From Endotrypanum monterogeii (Eukaryota > Euglenozoa > Kinetoplastea > Trypanosomatida > Trypanosomatidae), in assembly GCA_000333855.2 (NCBI GenBank), contig CM007318.1, positions 1,476,205 to 1,540,204 on the forward strand: a DNA stretch of 64,000 nucleotides, given 5' to 3'. The notes beneath the pieces were generated by a model that ran no database searches, was not told where the DNA came from, and saw nothing but the letters and a program-made list of their open reading frames with translations. Shown here piece after piece: positions 19,626 to 29,075 of this stretch (its first letter is position 1; each line of letters opens with the position of its first letter). A program made the translations under genes and the position numbers.

Positions 19626-20564
19626 ATGGGGACTATGAACCTGGATTCCTGGGAGGAGAAGCTACGGCGCGTCCAACCACTTGAGATCAAGGAAATGCAG
19701 CTTCTACTTCGTACAGCAATGAATTTGCTCATAGAAGAAAGTAATGTGCGAAGTGTGCACCTTCCCGTCACTATCTGCGGAGACATACACGGTCAGTATC
19801 TTGACCTCCTGCAGCTATTCGAGGTGGCTGGAGAAATTCGTCCAGAGACGAGTAGCATGAACTACATCTTCTTAGGCGACCTTGTTGACAGGGGGCGCAA
19901 CAGTGTCGAGGTGCTGACATTTCTTTTAGTTTTGAAGCTCAAGTACCCACACAAAATCACCCTCATTCGTGGGAACCACGAGACACGGCAGGTTACCACG
20001 ATGTACGGTTTCTACGACGAGTGTGCCGAAAAGTACGGCACAGTAGAGATCTGGAAGATGTGTACGGAGGTATTTGACTGCATGCCCATTGCTGCCCTCA
20101 TCGAAGGGAGAAGCCTTTGCATTCATGGCGGTCTCTCCCCTGAAATACGAGCGGTGGATCAAATTAGGCTGCTGAACCGCCGTCAAGAGATACCGAATGA
20201 GGGGCCATTTTCTGATCTTGTATGGTCAGACCCTGAGAACGTCGAGGGCTGGGTAGTCTCACAGCGTGGCGCTGGTTTTCTTTTCGGTGCATCAGTCACG
20301 CAAGAGTTCATCCATCGGAACGGAATCAACCTCATCGCACGCGCACACCAGCTAGTCCACGAGGGGTTCAAGTATCATTTTGACGAGGACTACCTTTGCA
20401 CAGTATGGTCAGCACCCAACTACTGCTATCGATGCGGCAATCTAGCCAGCGTTCTGCGCATTTATGAAGACCATTCGCGAGAATTTGTGGTCTTCAAAGA
20501 GGTCGAGACACAAATCGCTGCTTCTGATGAGCCGCGAGCAAAGGAACCGGCCTATTTTTTGTAG
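19626..20564 (+). CDS. PP2A/PP4/PP6-type Ser/Thr phosphatase catalytic subunit
   Basis: 312 residues from the ATG at 19626; the frame continues upstream only through a TTG. All PPP metal-site motifs are present: GDIHGQ at 52-57, GDLVDRG at 84-90, RGNHE ending at 119, HGGLSP, and the C-terminal half with WSDPE, RGAG, RAHQLV.EG and SAPNYCYRCGN. It ends in AYFL, equivalent to the DYFL/PYFL tail that is carboxymethylated in PP2A-like enzymes. Length and the ITLIRGNHE and KYHFDE patches lean towards PP4 rather than PP2A proper, but the assignment within the group is open. Odd: RGRNSVEV replaces the usual RG-aromatic-aromatic-S-x-E sequence after the second motif. Confidence 0.9.
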   Translation: MGTMNLDSWEEKLRRVQPLEIKEMQLLLRTAMNLLIEESNVRSVHLPVTICGDIHGQYLDLLQLFEVAGEIRPETSSMNYIFLGDLVDRGRNSVEVLTFLLVLKLKYPHKITLIRGNHETRQVTTMYGFYDECAEKYGTVEIWKMCTEVFDCMPIAALIEGRSLCIHGGLSPEIRAVDQIRLLNRRQEIPNEGPFSDLVWSDPENVEGWVVSQRGAGFLFGASVTQEFIHRNGINLIARAHQLVHEGFKYHFDEDYLCTVWSAPNYCYRCGNLASVLRIYEDHSREFVVFKEVETQIAASDEPRAKEPAYFL

Positions 20565-21491
20565 CTCGCCTCCCTCCCTCCCCCATTTTTCCTTTTTTTT
20601 CCCTATAAACGACTGTGGTGGACGGAAGACCTTGCACCTCTGTGTACGGTACCTCGTCGCGGACTGAAGGGGGAGAGGGGATGGCCGCACGGGGTGCGCT
20701 GGCATAGTCTTCGGAGAAACAAATGCCAAAAGCGGCCTCTCTCGAATTGTGCTGGTGAGGGGGGCAACGCACCTCCACGTACACCTCACCCCTGAGCCCC
20801 ACGTCAGTGTAGTTTCTCTTCCATGGTACGTTAAGCCCAGCTTGCATCATTTTCTGTGGTCACTGGTTGAACGTGGTTCGACTGAATCATTGTCACTCAT
20901 ATGTGACACTCATTTTTTTTTTTGTGTGTGTGTTTGCGTCAACAGCGAATAATGCAAAAAAAAAAAAATCAAGGAAACGTCAGGATTTTTTTACGTACAA
21001 AGGAGTGTGCGCTTCGCCTGATCGAGTCTGTCTGTGATCTGCCGATTTATGTGTTTTATTCGACCGCATACCCATCCACCCTTAGTGAGACGTACACTGC
21101 AGATTCATAGGACAGGCTCAGCGAACAGACTCAGGCAGTCACCTCCCCCTACGTACCCCTCACTTCACCCAGAAGTACCAAAGTCGAAAATGGTTTCCTC
21201 ACTTATGAGATTGTGATGTCCTGTAGTGCCGTTTGCTGCGAACTGTACTGTGGATGGAGACTTCAAGCGCTGTTTTTTTTTTTTTCACACTTGCAGTTGA
21301 TTTCACTTCTCTGGAGAACTGCACCTCGCGCTATTGCCGCTGTAAACGTGCCTTGACCAGCTTCCGTGTGAACGGTACTTGAGGATATGCGAGGATCGTT
21401 CGATTGAGCAGATAACGGATCACTACACTCCGTAGCAACCAAAGTCACTTCAACACTTTTTTTGTTTATCACAGAACCCAACTGTCTTGCA
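20565..21491. other. Intergenic spacer
   Basis: No gene recognised. It contains T runs near 20911-20921 and 21272-21285, an A run near 20956-20967, and candidate acceptor sequence TTTATCACAG ending about 20 bases before the next ATG. Confidence 0.55.
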
Positions 21492-22157
21492 ATGCCATTC
21501 TGTTTCATGGAGCTACAGACGGTGCTTTTCGATGCACTGGCCGCCTTTCCACCAGACGGACCCCAGCAGACACGAGACACGGCCTTGGCTCTGGCAGGTG
21601 CGCTCGTCTGCTCCGGATCGTGGCTACCAATGGAAAAAACTCGTTTGCCGGTGCGTTTGTATTTGCGTGAGACTGGCGAGTTCGACACAGAGGAATTATG
21701 CAGAAAAACGGTGGCGCGTGCGGTGACAACGGCGTTCGAGGGGGTGGAAGGGAGCAAGTTTGCATCCCTCGCTGCTACTGTTGAGCAGCATTACACCTTC
21801 GTTCTCAAAGCATGCGAAAACCTTCTGCGAAAGTATCTTCTTTGGATTCTGGACGGATACCTGAACTACGATGGTACGCAGCAGTGTCCCTTCCACGATG
21901 CCCTCAGGAACACGGTGCGCGCATTCCGGGCCGAGTGGCATCATACGTTTAAACGATATTTTTCTCTTCCAGATCATTCTAACGATTTATTCAGATTGTT
22001 ATTCACCTTTGTCGCACGTAAACTCTTCGCTTCCGCCGCCATAGAAGAGATGGGCCGCGTCGAGGTGAGCACGATGGCTGCTATCGTCGTTCATATTTTT
22101 ACCACGCCGGAGGCCTATCCACCGGGAAACCCATTTCCGCGTACGTTTGAAGACTAA
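21492..22157 (+). CDS. Conserved-looking protein of unknown function (221 aa)
   Basis: Read from the ATG at 21492; an in-frame TTG upstream was not used. A second Met lies at residue 6. The composition is that of a soluble, mostly helical protein, with the patches AALAGALVCSGSW-like near 30-40, YTFVLKACENLLRKYLLWILDGYL in the middle and RLLFTFVARKLFA near 175. No domain or motif was recognised and there is no signal peptide or clear membrane segment. Coding status is supported by the uninterrupted frame, its placement and spacing in the + strand unit, and a TTTATCACAG acceptor just upstream. Confidence 0.65.
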   Translation: MPFCFMELQTVLFDALAAFPPDGPQQTRDTALALAGALVCSGSWLPMEKTRLPVRLYLRETGEFDTEELCRKTVARAVTTAFEGVEGSKFASLAATVEQHYTFVLKACENLLRKYLLWILDGYLNYDGTQQCPFHDALRNTVRAFRAEWHHTFKRYFSLPDHSNDLFRLLFTFVARKLFASAAIEEMGRVEVSTMAAIVVHIFTTPEAYPPGNPFPRTFED

Positions 22158-22696
22158 AGATGTCCTTGTGGCAATATCAAGTATTGTGTTGCTGAGTGTC
22201 AAATGGGTTTCTCCTCCTCGTTCGCTGATTATCAGCGATTAGCCTCCGTCTGGCGCTTTTGCTTTGTCTTCCTTCTTTTCTTCCTCAAAGCGAGATAACA
22301 AGTTTGCGCTCTCGATTTCGGAAGGAAAGGTGAGATCATGACGTCATTAGTGAAGCAGGAGCATAATCCCTCGTTAGACCACCTTCTCACACCGTGGGAA
22401 TCGGTGCAAGTATGCTGACCCGGTATTTGTGACCCCCCCCCTCCCACAGTCGGAACTTACTTGGCGCCGGGGATCAGCTACAAAAGATGCGAGAGGAGGA
22501 AAAGCTAAACGATGTTTGCGCGCTTTTTCGGGCTCTGCGCCAGTCATCACGGGCAATTGTATACTCGATGTGATCAATTGTTGCACTTCGACTTCGCACA
22601 CACTTTTTCTTCTGTCACTGTGCTCACATTTGTGTACAGTACACACGAGCTTACACACACACACACACACACACACACACCACGCTTGAGAAGGTA

Positions 22697-22736
<40 letters not shown>

Positions 22737-22780
22737 TTGCATACACACACATAGAAACAGAAAGCAGACACGCTGGAAAC
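22158..22780. other. Intergenic spacer with CA and TA microsatellites
   Basis: No gene seen. It carries a (CA)n run at 22653-22680 and a (TA)n run at 22701-22734, both within 130 bases of the next start codon, followed by AG sites at about 22759-22768 that could serve as splice acceptors. Confidence 0.6.
22653..22734. repeat. Compound (CA)n-(TA)n microsatellite
   Basis: Two long dinucleotide runs separated by about 20 bases, lying in what should be the 5' leader or acceptor region of the downstream gene. Confidence 0.95.
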
Positions 22781-24316
22781 ATGGAGTCGAAGGTTTTTTC
22801 ACTGTTGGATACGCGTCCGTTTTTGACAGTGGTGGAGGCAGCCACCCAGATTGGCGTATCTAATGAGGAAATGCAGCAGATCTTCTATGCTGTAGCTTCC
22901 TCGAACAGAGATATATACCATTTGCTATCGTGCTCTGTCGAGGAAGCGGCCAATGGCAATACCACTGATTTTGTAATGCAGAAAGCAGACGAGAAGAATG
23001 TAGATATGACAGTGCACGCACTCATGTCTCTCACTTTCCCATCGAAAATGACGGCATCGTCTGTTCCCGTACAGTTGCAACCCAATGCAGTATCGTCACT
23101 GCGAGCGTATCCGCTAGAAACGAGGGTGGTGTTGGAAAATCGCGCCGCCGGGACGCCGTCGCATGTGGCGCAGCCTGCAGTCTCCTTGACCTCAGCTGGG
23201 CTACCTGTGGTCACTCAATCTCCAAGCGACACTGAGCGGCCAAAGATGAAGGAGAGCGTGGGTGCGGTCTCACCATCCGGCAAACCTACTGAGGTCCCTA
23301 GGACAGTATCGCCCTCGAAGCCAGAAAATTCCCCTAAAGAGACGCCAACATCCACTACAGTCGTGCCTCTAAAGCAAGAGGTGCTGCCCTGCTTTCCTTC
23401 ACCGACATCGTCAAAAGAGTCGGCTCCCATCTCCACGCCTTCTCCAAAGCTCACTATCTTCGATAAAATGAGAGAAGCTGCCGCCACAAAACGACCACGC
23501 ACGGAGGAGCCCATGACAAAGCCACGTCCACCAGCGAAGTCCAAGGCGGTCTCAAAGACCGGAAGTACGGTGAGTTTGACCAAACTGGCGCGAGCGTCGA
23601 AGAAGAAGCATGGTGACACCGCTGCAGTTACGGCGGTTGCCTCCGCTCCATCACAAATGAGCTTTCTCGACGACGACGACGGCGACACAGTAACTTGTTT
23701 GAGCCGCGGTGAGGGTAGCGTCAGCCATGCGGATGCATTCGCTCAGGAGGAGGCACCCGTTTTGGATGTGGTTGAAGTCTCCGCCTCCAACGATGAGGTG
23801 ATAATGTATGATGATGCACCACCACTCGCTTTCCGTCCATCCGCAACAGTCACTGCTTCCACGGAAGTAAATTCCAAGAAAGGGTCCGGTACGGAAAAGA
23901 TCAGCACTGTTGCTGTTGCGGAAGACGTACGTACAGCACAGGGGAGCCTCCTCTCTTTCTTTAGCGCCGCTGTCGTGGAGTTTCAGAAGTCATATGTGCG
24001 AGAGGTACAAACGGAGACAAAGATGGAGGACGGCGAGTTTTTTTGCAGTGATGTTCCGTGTTACAAACATATCCCCACAGGGGAGGTGATCTCTGAGGAG
24101 GAATACCGTCAACGCACTGCAGTCTTGATACGTGACAACTCAAGCACTGCAGCTGGAAGCACTCGTAACAAAACATACGCGGGCGCCTTCGCAGTATCAC
24201 CGTCAAGCCCTGCCGCGTCGTCCAAGACAGATATGCGAGACAGCGTGCAAAGGCCAGGGAGGAGAAACGCGGTGCATAGCAAAACACTCCTTTCTTTCAA
24301 TTTCTCACCGCGATGA
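22781..24316 (+). CDS. PIP-box protein, possible POLD3/Pol32-like DNA polymerase delta subunit
   Basis: 511 residues. An N-terminal globular region (about 1-90) has helix-turn character (FLTVVEAATQIGVSNEEM, then YHLLSC) that could be the winged helix found in POLD3. A long disordered Ser/Pro/Thr/Lys-rich middle follows, with a basic TKRPRTEE patch suitable for nuclear import. A textbook PCNA-interacting motif QGSLLSFF lies at 387-394, a second weaker one (KTLLSFNF) at the extreme C-terminus, and a QMSF-LDDDD patch near 290. Winged helix plus disordered tail with PIP box is the plan of POLD3/Pol32, but sequence similarity is too weak to be sure. Alternatives: another replication or repair factor that binds PCNA. 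Confidence 0.55.
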   Translation: MESKVFSLLDTRPFLTVVEAATQIGVSNEEMQQIFYAVASSNRDIYHLLSCSVEEAANGNTTDFVMQKADEKNVDMTVHALMSLTFPSKMTASSVPVQLQPNAVSSLRAYPLETRVVLENRAAGTPSHVAQPAVSLTSAGLPVVTQSPSDTERPKMKESVGAVSPSGKPTEVPRTVSPSKPENSPKETPTSTTVVPLKQEVLPCFPSPTSSKESAPISTPSPKLTIFDKMREAAATKRPRTEEPMTKPRPPAKSKAVSKTGSTVSLTKLARASKKKHGDTAAVTAVASAPSQMSFLDDDDGDTVTCLSRGEGSVSHADAFAQEEAPVLDVVEVSASNDEVIMYDDAPPLAFRPSATVTASTEVNSKKGSGTEKISTVAVAEDVRTAQGSLLSFFSAAVVEFQKSYVREVQTETKMEDGEFFCSDVPCYKHIPTGEVISEEEYRQRTAVLIRDNSSTAAGSTRNKTYAGAFAVSPSSPAASSKTDMRDSVQRPGRRNAVHSKTLLSFNFSPR

Positions 24317-25304
24317 GAAAAAAGCCCATTCTTTTTGTATTGAACTGTGGTCCTGTAAAGATGTACCCCCCCCCCTCTCCCATCAGTAGCCTCCCTCATC
24401 ATAAGCCCACTGGGCGTGACCCGTAAACGGGTTCACCTTCACGTCTTCCCCGAAATTCTTGCCCCATCGATGCGCGCTTGTAGGGCAGTCTTCCGTGCAG
24501 CGGTCGTGTGCAAAAGCTTTACTCAGCGCTCACACTTTTGTTTCACCTCCAGCAAGAGGCACCCGTGTTCTCCTCAAAGGGAGATGTGTTTGCAAAGTTA
24601 TTATAGAAACCCACTGTTCGTGTTGTGTGTGTTTTTTTTTTTCCTCCATAGATGCCACAGTTTTGCTGGCACATCGGCACGCACATACACTTCCTATAGC
24701 GGGATAGATATATACAGAAGTTGGTGGTTCTGTTTCCTCACTGGTGTGTCTTTTCAAAAAAGACGGCGCACGTCGCATTTATGTCAGCACATATATCTTT
24801 ATATCATTTCCATTTCCTTGGATTCCCTGTCGTAGTCTGAGTGCAAAACGTTTGGATGCGAACAAAAAGACTAATTGCTGCCCAGAAAATTCTGAGAAGC
24901 TGTCCAGGGCCTTCTTTGATTATTTTGGGGAAATGAAGCAATGGTTGCGTGGCAAGAACTGTGCGGCGTCTGAGACTGGGCTCCTCTGCCCCACTGAGGC
25001 AAAGGGAGTCACTGGCTACTGAACGTAGAAGAGGTGTTTGGAAACACTCAGTACCTAATCGCCGTTTGCGAAAAAAAGACACTTCGTGTCTCGTAGGCTT
25101 AGTCGGATCAAGTACTTTCCATTCCCTTCCCCCCTTTTTTTATCTTCGTGATCTCAATGACTGCGCTCCGGTGTTAGCAGATGAAGAGTCACACATGAGC
25201 CTAGAGAAGAAAACAGATTTATGTGTGTGTGCATTTTTGATCTTCACTCACTATCCATCCGAAGCGACTCCCTGCTGCTGTGTGGACGGCACGCATGCGT
25301 CACC
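24317..25304. other. Intergenic spacer
   Basis: About 1 kb with no recognised gene. Pyrimidine-rich blocks occur at 24628-24650 and 25115-25147. Several upstream ATGs lie between the second block and the next gene, so its 5' end is uncertain. Confidence 0.5.
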
Positions 25305-25916
25305 ATGAGCAAACAGGTTCTCCAAACTCTCCCACTAGCGAAGGGGAAAGATGTTCATAATCGCATAGCGAAGCTAGCACTTTATAAAGAGTGCCTTGCC
25401 CTGGCCTACCTCGTCCGCAACAAACTTGTCCGTGAGCACACCCTGCGAGAGGTGCGCGATAAATGGCTCGAGCACCGTGGCGATGGTGGTCATTCTTTGC
25501 AGCTGCAGCTGGCGAGCTGCCTGGATAGAATTTCGTATGGCCGCATGTGCCACTCAAAGGCACGTCAGCGTCTTCTGCCCAATGCCAGCGAGTCCTACGA
25601 CTGGGGCGTCGTCAACCCCATGCAAAACCACGAGAAGCTCATTCGGCGTCGAGAGGAGCGACAGAGCCCAGACGCTTTCAACCACAGCCGCGGCAAGCGC
25701 GACTTTGTTCCCATGTCGAATTGGGGATACGGCAATATGGACCCTGACGCCATCGCGAAGCATAAAGAATTGACCGATCGGCAACATTTCATGGGACCCC
25801 ACTGGCGCGATCGGCCCAAGCCGATGATTCTCGAGGATCTGAGCTTCGAAGAGGAGCTCTACGTTCACTTCCAGGGTAAGCCCAAAATGCGCAAGACACC
25901 GAAGAAACATTTTTGA
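25305..25916 (+). CDS. Unknown 203-aa protein, weak LYR-like N-terminus
   Basis: Read from the ATG at 25305 in a good context (CACCATGAGC). An in-frame ATG at 25221 would add 28 residues of Cys/Ser/Leu-rich sequence unlike the rest. The N-terminal third is helical and basic, with ALYKECLALAYLVRNKL followed by TLREVRDKW, loosely recalling LYR-family proteins of mitochondrial complex and ribosome assembly. The rest is polar, with SNWGYGNMDPDAI, ALTDRQ-like and HWRDRPKP patches and a basic tail (KPKMRKTPKKHF). A mitochondrial or ribosomal accessory role is a guess. No membrane segment is seen. Confidence 0.65.
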   Translation: MSKQVLQTLPLAKGKDVHNRIAKLALYKECLALAYLVRNKLVREHTLREVRDKWLEHRGDGGHSLQLQLASCLDRISYGRMCHSKARQRLLPNASESYDWGVVNPMQNHEKLIRRREERQSPDAFNHSRGKRDFVPMSNWGYGNMDPDAIAKHKELTDRQHFMGPHWRDRPKPMILEDLSFEEELYVHFQGKPKMRKTPKKHF

Positions 25917-26815
25917 TGACAAGATGCGAGTGCAGATGTCACCAAAAAATGCTATGCTGCGCATCACATTCCTTGGGCCACTGCTATATTGGTGTCTTTT
26001 GGCCATAAAGAGGACATCTCCATTTCGCGTTTACACTCACCGCCTCTTTTTTTTTTTTCTACCTCGCATATCTATATCTATATCTATATCTATATCTATA
26101 TATATATCTCTATATCTATATCTATATATATATCTCTATATCTATATCTATATATATAGATATATATATATATTGTGACTGGCATCTCTGAGCGAAAAAA
26201 AGGAGAGGAGAGGAATAGTGTAGCTCTTATCGTGAGAGGTGGGGTTTCTCAGGAACACGGTGTATACCTACAGGCTCTCTGCATACGGTAATGTCGGATT
26301 TCCCTGCGCCGTAGTATGTCGTTGAATGCCTCATGCTCAAATATGCCTCGGCTTTCCATGCCGACAAGTGAAAACTATGTCCTGATCCGTACACAAAGAC
26401 ACACCTTTGCTACACACCAGAAAAAGAAAAAGGGAAATAAGGGCAAACCCCTTTCCATCTACCATGCAGGTCCAGCGATGCGTCTTATTCTGTCCAGCGG
26501 CCAGCACTACTGCTCGCGTTGTAGCAACACAGTGATGCGCACACGATGAATGCACTTCGCACATTCCCACGTTGTGCGACAAAGGTAAGCACCTCTCTCA
26601 CTCCTCCCTCCCTCTAACATATCCACCCCCCCCCTTTCCATTTTCAGCGAGAAAAAGGTCTCATTTTTCTCACTTGTATTTCGCATGCCACAAATCCTAG
26701 GGTAGCGGAAGCGGTTTTTTTTTGTGTGGTGTTGGGTGACTCACGGTAACGCTGCAAGTCGTTTGACTTCCGCCGTTACCCTCATTCACCGACTGGCATT
26801 TGTTTCTCGACACCC
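25917..26815. other. Intergenic spacer with long TA-rich microsatellite
   Basis: No gene recognised. A T run at 26049-26059 precedes a compound TATATC/TA repeat (26069-26174). Further C and T runs occur near 26625-26635 and 26717-26725. Confidence 0.6.
26069..26174. repeat. Compound (TATATC)n/(TA)n repeat
   Basis: About 105 bases built almost wholly of TATATC, TATCTC and TA units. A block of about 36 bases (TA run, CTC interruption, three TATATC units) occurs twice in a row. Confidence 0.9.
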
Positions 26816-27112
26816 ATGTCGCAACTTTCGATCGTAAAGGATCAGCTACTTAGCCAAGGCATCAATCACTTCGTGGTGTTATCCGGCGCTGGTCAGGTAG
26901 TTGAGTACAGCGGCGACTTTGAGAACAAGGAGAAGCAGGTTTTGGCTTATGCTATTCTACAACAGTGTTCTGCCTTGTTGTCCAAAGGAGAGGCTATGAA
27001 GCGGGTGACTATGAAGTTCGAAGACGTGCTGTACGTGGCGACAACCGTGCAAGAGAGCGCTACCGTGTACGGTGTTGTAGCGAAACGCCCCACCAGCGCG
27101 GCAGCTATCTGA
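26816..27112 (+). CDS. LAMTOR4: LAMTOR4/roadblock-like protein
   Basis: 98 residues, the size of human LAMTOR4 (99). The alignment is recognisable along the length: FVVLSGAGQVVEYSGDFEN against the LVLSEGAVLASSGDLEN-type segment, then a helix, then MKRVTMKFEDVLYVATTV and VYGVVAKR against the KRLSVVFGEHTLLVTV and VFVVKR segments. This is the roadblock/longin-like alpha-beta fold. In animals LAMTOR4 is one of five Ragulator subunits that anchor Rag GTPases and TORC1 at the lysosome. The ATG follows ACACC. A TOR kinase lies about 32 kb downstream in the same unit. Other roadblock proteins (dynein light chain, MglB-like) fit less well. Confidence 0.7.
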   Translation: MSQLSIVKDQLLSQGINHFVVLSGAGQVVEYSGDFENKEKQVLAYAILQQCSALLSKGEAMKRVTMKFEDVLYVATTVQESATVYGVVAKRPTSAAAI

Positions 27113-27854
27113 CGTACGTAGTGAGTGTTTTTTTTTTGACGTTTTTTTTTTCTGAAAGAAAAAAAAGAATTTCATTTGAGCGATGCTTGTATGCAACGAC
27201 CACACGGTTGCTCGTTCTTGGTTCGGTGAACGTTTTTTTTCTTTTTTTGTTCCCCTCTCACGTTTGTTGTATTTTTTTTTTACAGCTTGAGTTTGGTAGA
27301 CATGTACTTGTTTTTTTTTTTTTTGTGGAGGAGTGGAAAGTTTATAGCATTGTGCCGCAGCACGATGCCTTTGTTGACTTCTTGTACCTCCACCGACAGG
27401 TGTGAGGTGGGGAAGGTACGCGCCTTGACGTCGCACCTTTGCAGAGACTCTTTCCTAGAAATGAGTATTGCTAAGCAAAGCTAAAATTTAGATCGTGGGC
27501 TATTCAATGCGAATTTCTGTGTATCATACGTGCCAACAGAAATTCCTTCGAGGGCTTCGCCAACGTTTTTCCCTTTCTTACCTTCTCCTCTCACTTGTAC
27601 GAGTAGGCTAACCTGCGAATATTTTGATAAAGACCCAGTAGAGGCCATGACACTGTGACGACACATCTGTATAGCTATTCTCATCCTCATGCTTTCTTGT
27701 CTCCTCTATTTTTATTCTTGCTGCTGCCTTATGTGTTCGTCGCACAAAACTGGTCGAAATCAAAACTACTTTCTGTATCTTTTTAAGGAGGGGGGCTCTC
27801 GCCTTCTCGTCCCCCGCTTGGTCAGAGTTCTCAATTGCATGCGTGACACGGGTC
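27113..27854. other. Intergenic spacer, T-rich
   Basis: No gene recognised. Many long T runs (27127-27151, 27233-27247, 27272-27283, 27310-27324) and an A/T hairpin-like TTTTTTTTTCTGAAAGAAAAAAAA segment near 27140-27165. An ATG at 27839 opens a 19-codon frame overlapping the next gene in a different frame. Confidence 0.55.
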
Positions 27855-27898
27855 ATGTTGTATGCTCTCACCACACAGGGGCGGACATACCCTCTTGA
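27839..27898 (+). other. Possible overlapping upstream ORF
   Basis: An ATG 16 bases before the FHA-BRCT start opens a 19-codon frame that ends in TGA inside that gene. If the mature mRNA begins upstream of 27839, it would reduce initiation at 27855. Confidence 0.3.
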
Positions 27899-29075
27899 GA
27901 AAGGGAAGAACGTAATTGGTCGCAGCACTGTCCCCGTGGAGGGCGTTTCTTTCATAAACTTAGAGTCACCGCAGGCAGCCATCAGTCGTATGCAAGCGAT
28001 CCTGGATGTCGCCACCAATGGAGACGCCTGGATAGCGGACTGCAACAGCACGAACGGTACTTACATTAGCATACGCCCCGGGCCTGGGATTCGACTCGAG
28101 GTCAATCGGTATTACCAACTCTCACCAGGCTGCCGCCTTCTGTTTGGAGATGTAGAGTGCACCTTCGAGGAACTGCACGATGCTTCATCTATTCCGGCGC
28201 ACCCATCGCAAACTCTCGACTCTCCCTCTCGTGCCACCAGCATGATAGATACTGCAGGTATCGTGAAAGCGTTCACAGACAACTCAGCAAAGGCGAACGT
28301 TGGACAGCATGTGACGAAGTACATCACCGCCCGTCGCAGCGACGTCCCTTACCTCGATGAGAGCCGAAGCCTTTCGATGGAGCCTGTGGCGTCGGGTGAA
28401 GCGGCCCCTCAAGGGAAAAAATCACGTTGCGATCACGGTGCGGTGACAGCAGCTTCGCCACCGCTGAGGCGGTCCAGGGTAGAGTCTGCAAACCTCTCCC
28501 TGCTCTCAAAATCGAGGACGGCACCAACTTCGACGACATCCAGTAATGTCGCAACCCTTCCACTGCGACCACTTGTGTGTCTCTCAGGAATGGAGAGTGA
28601 TGAGCGTATGGCTGTCACAAAGCGTGTGCGTGAAGTTAAAGGGCGTGTCGTCGAGGATATTACAAAAGCAAATCTACTTATTGTAGCCACACCGCCTGTT
28701 CGCACCCCCAAGTTCATAATTGCTGTAGCACTGGGCATTCCCGTTGTGTCAACAAACTATATTGGTAACGGTAATAGTGAGCTCGATGACCCGTGTCAGC
28801 ATATTGTGAGTCTAGAGACGGACAGGCATACCTACACAGCTGCTGCACTGCGGAAGGTGATTTTTCGGGAAGAAAAATTTCCCCTTCTTCAAGGCTTAAC
28901 CTTCAACATCGCCTCGTTGTCCACAAAGACAAAGAGTGTGGCGGCAGAGATCATCGTTTCGTGTGGTGGAAAAGTAGTTCGTGGGAAGAAAAGCGATGGT
29001 ATCTCTCTTACAGACATTTACCTGGATACTCTCTACGACTCCATTTTGCGCGGCAAAGTTCCTGCTGCCCTATAG
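27855..29075 (+). CDS. FHA-tandem BRCT protein (MDC1/NBS1-like)
   Basis: 406 residues from the ATG at 27855; the frame extends upstream only by a GTG. Residues about 5-100 form an FHA domain with GRS near 23, ISRMQAIL and DCNSTNGTYI, keeping the residues that read phosphothreonine. A Ser/Pro/basic linker follows. From about 240 comes a BRCT (LVCLSGMES, then ANLLIVATPPVRTPKFIIAV and GIPVVSTNYI). From about 344 comes a second, shortened BRCT (LLQGLTFNIA, AAEIIVSCGGKVVRG, YLDTLYDSILRGK). FHA at one end and paired BRCTs at the other is the plan of MDC1; NBS1 has them adjacent. Such proteins recruit repair factors to phosphorylated chromatin in the nucleus. The second BRCT lacks much of its middle. 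Confidence 0.8.
   Translation: MLYALTTQGRTYPLEKGKNVIGRSTVPVEGVSFINLESPQAAISRMQAILDVATNGDAWIADCNSTNGTYISIRPGPGIRLEVNRYYQLSPGCRLLFGDVECTFEELHDASSIPAHPSQTLDSPSRATSMIDTAGIVKAFTDNSAKANVGQHVTKYITARRSDVPYLDESRSLSMEPVASGEAAPQGKKSRCDHGAVTAASPPLRRSRVESANLSLLSKSRTAPTSTTSSNVATLPLRPLVCLSGMESDERMAVTKRVREVKGRVVEDITKANLLIVATPPVRTPKFIIAVALGIPVVSTNYIGNGNSELDDPCQHIVSLETDRHTYTAAALRKVIFREEKFPLLQGLTFNIASLSTKTKSVAAEIIVSCGGKVVRGKKSDGISLTDIYLDTLYDSILRGKVPAAL

Noticed and set aside
22653..22734. CRISPR-like or phage-like repeat
   Set aside because: Only dinucleotide microsatellites; no spaced direct repeats, and the context is eukaryotic.
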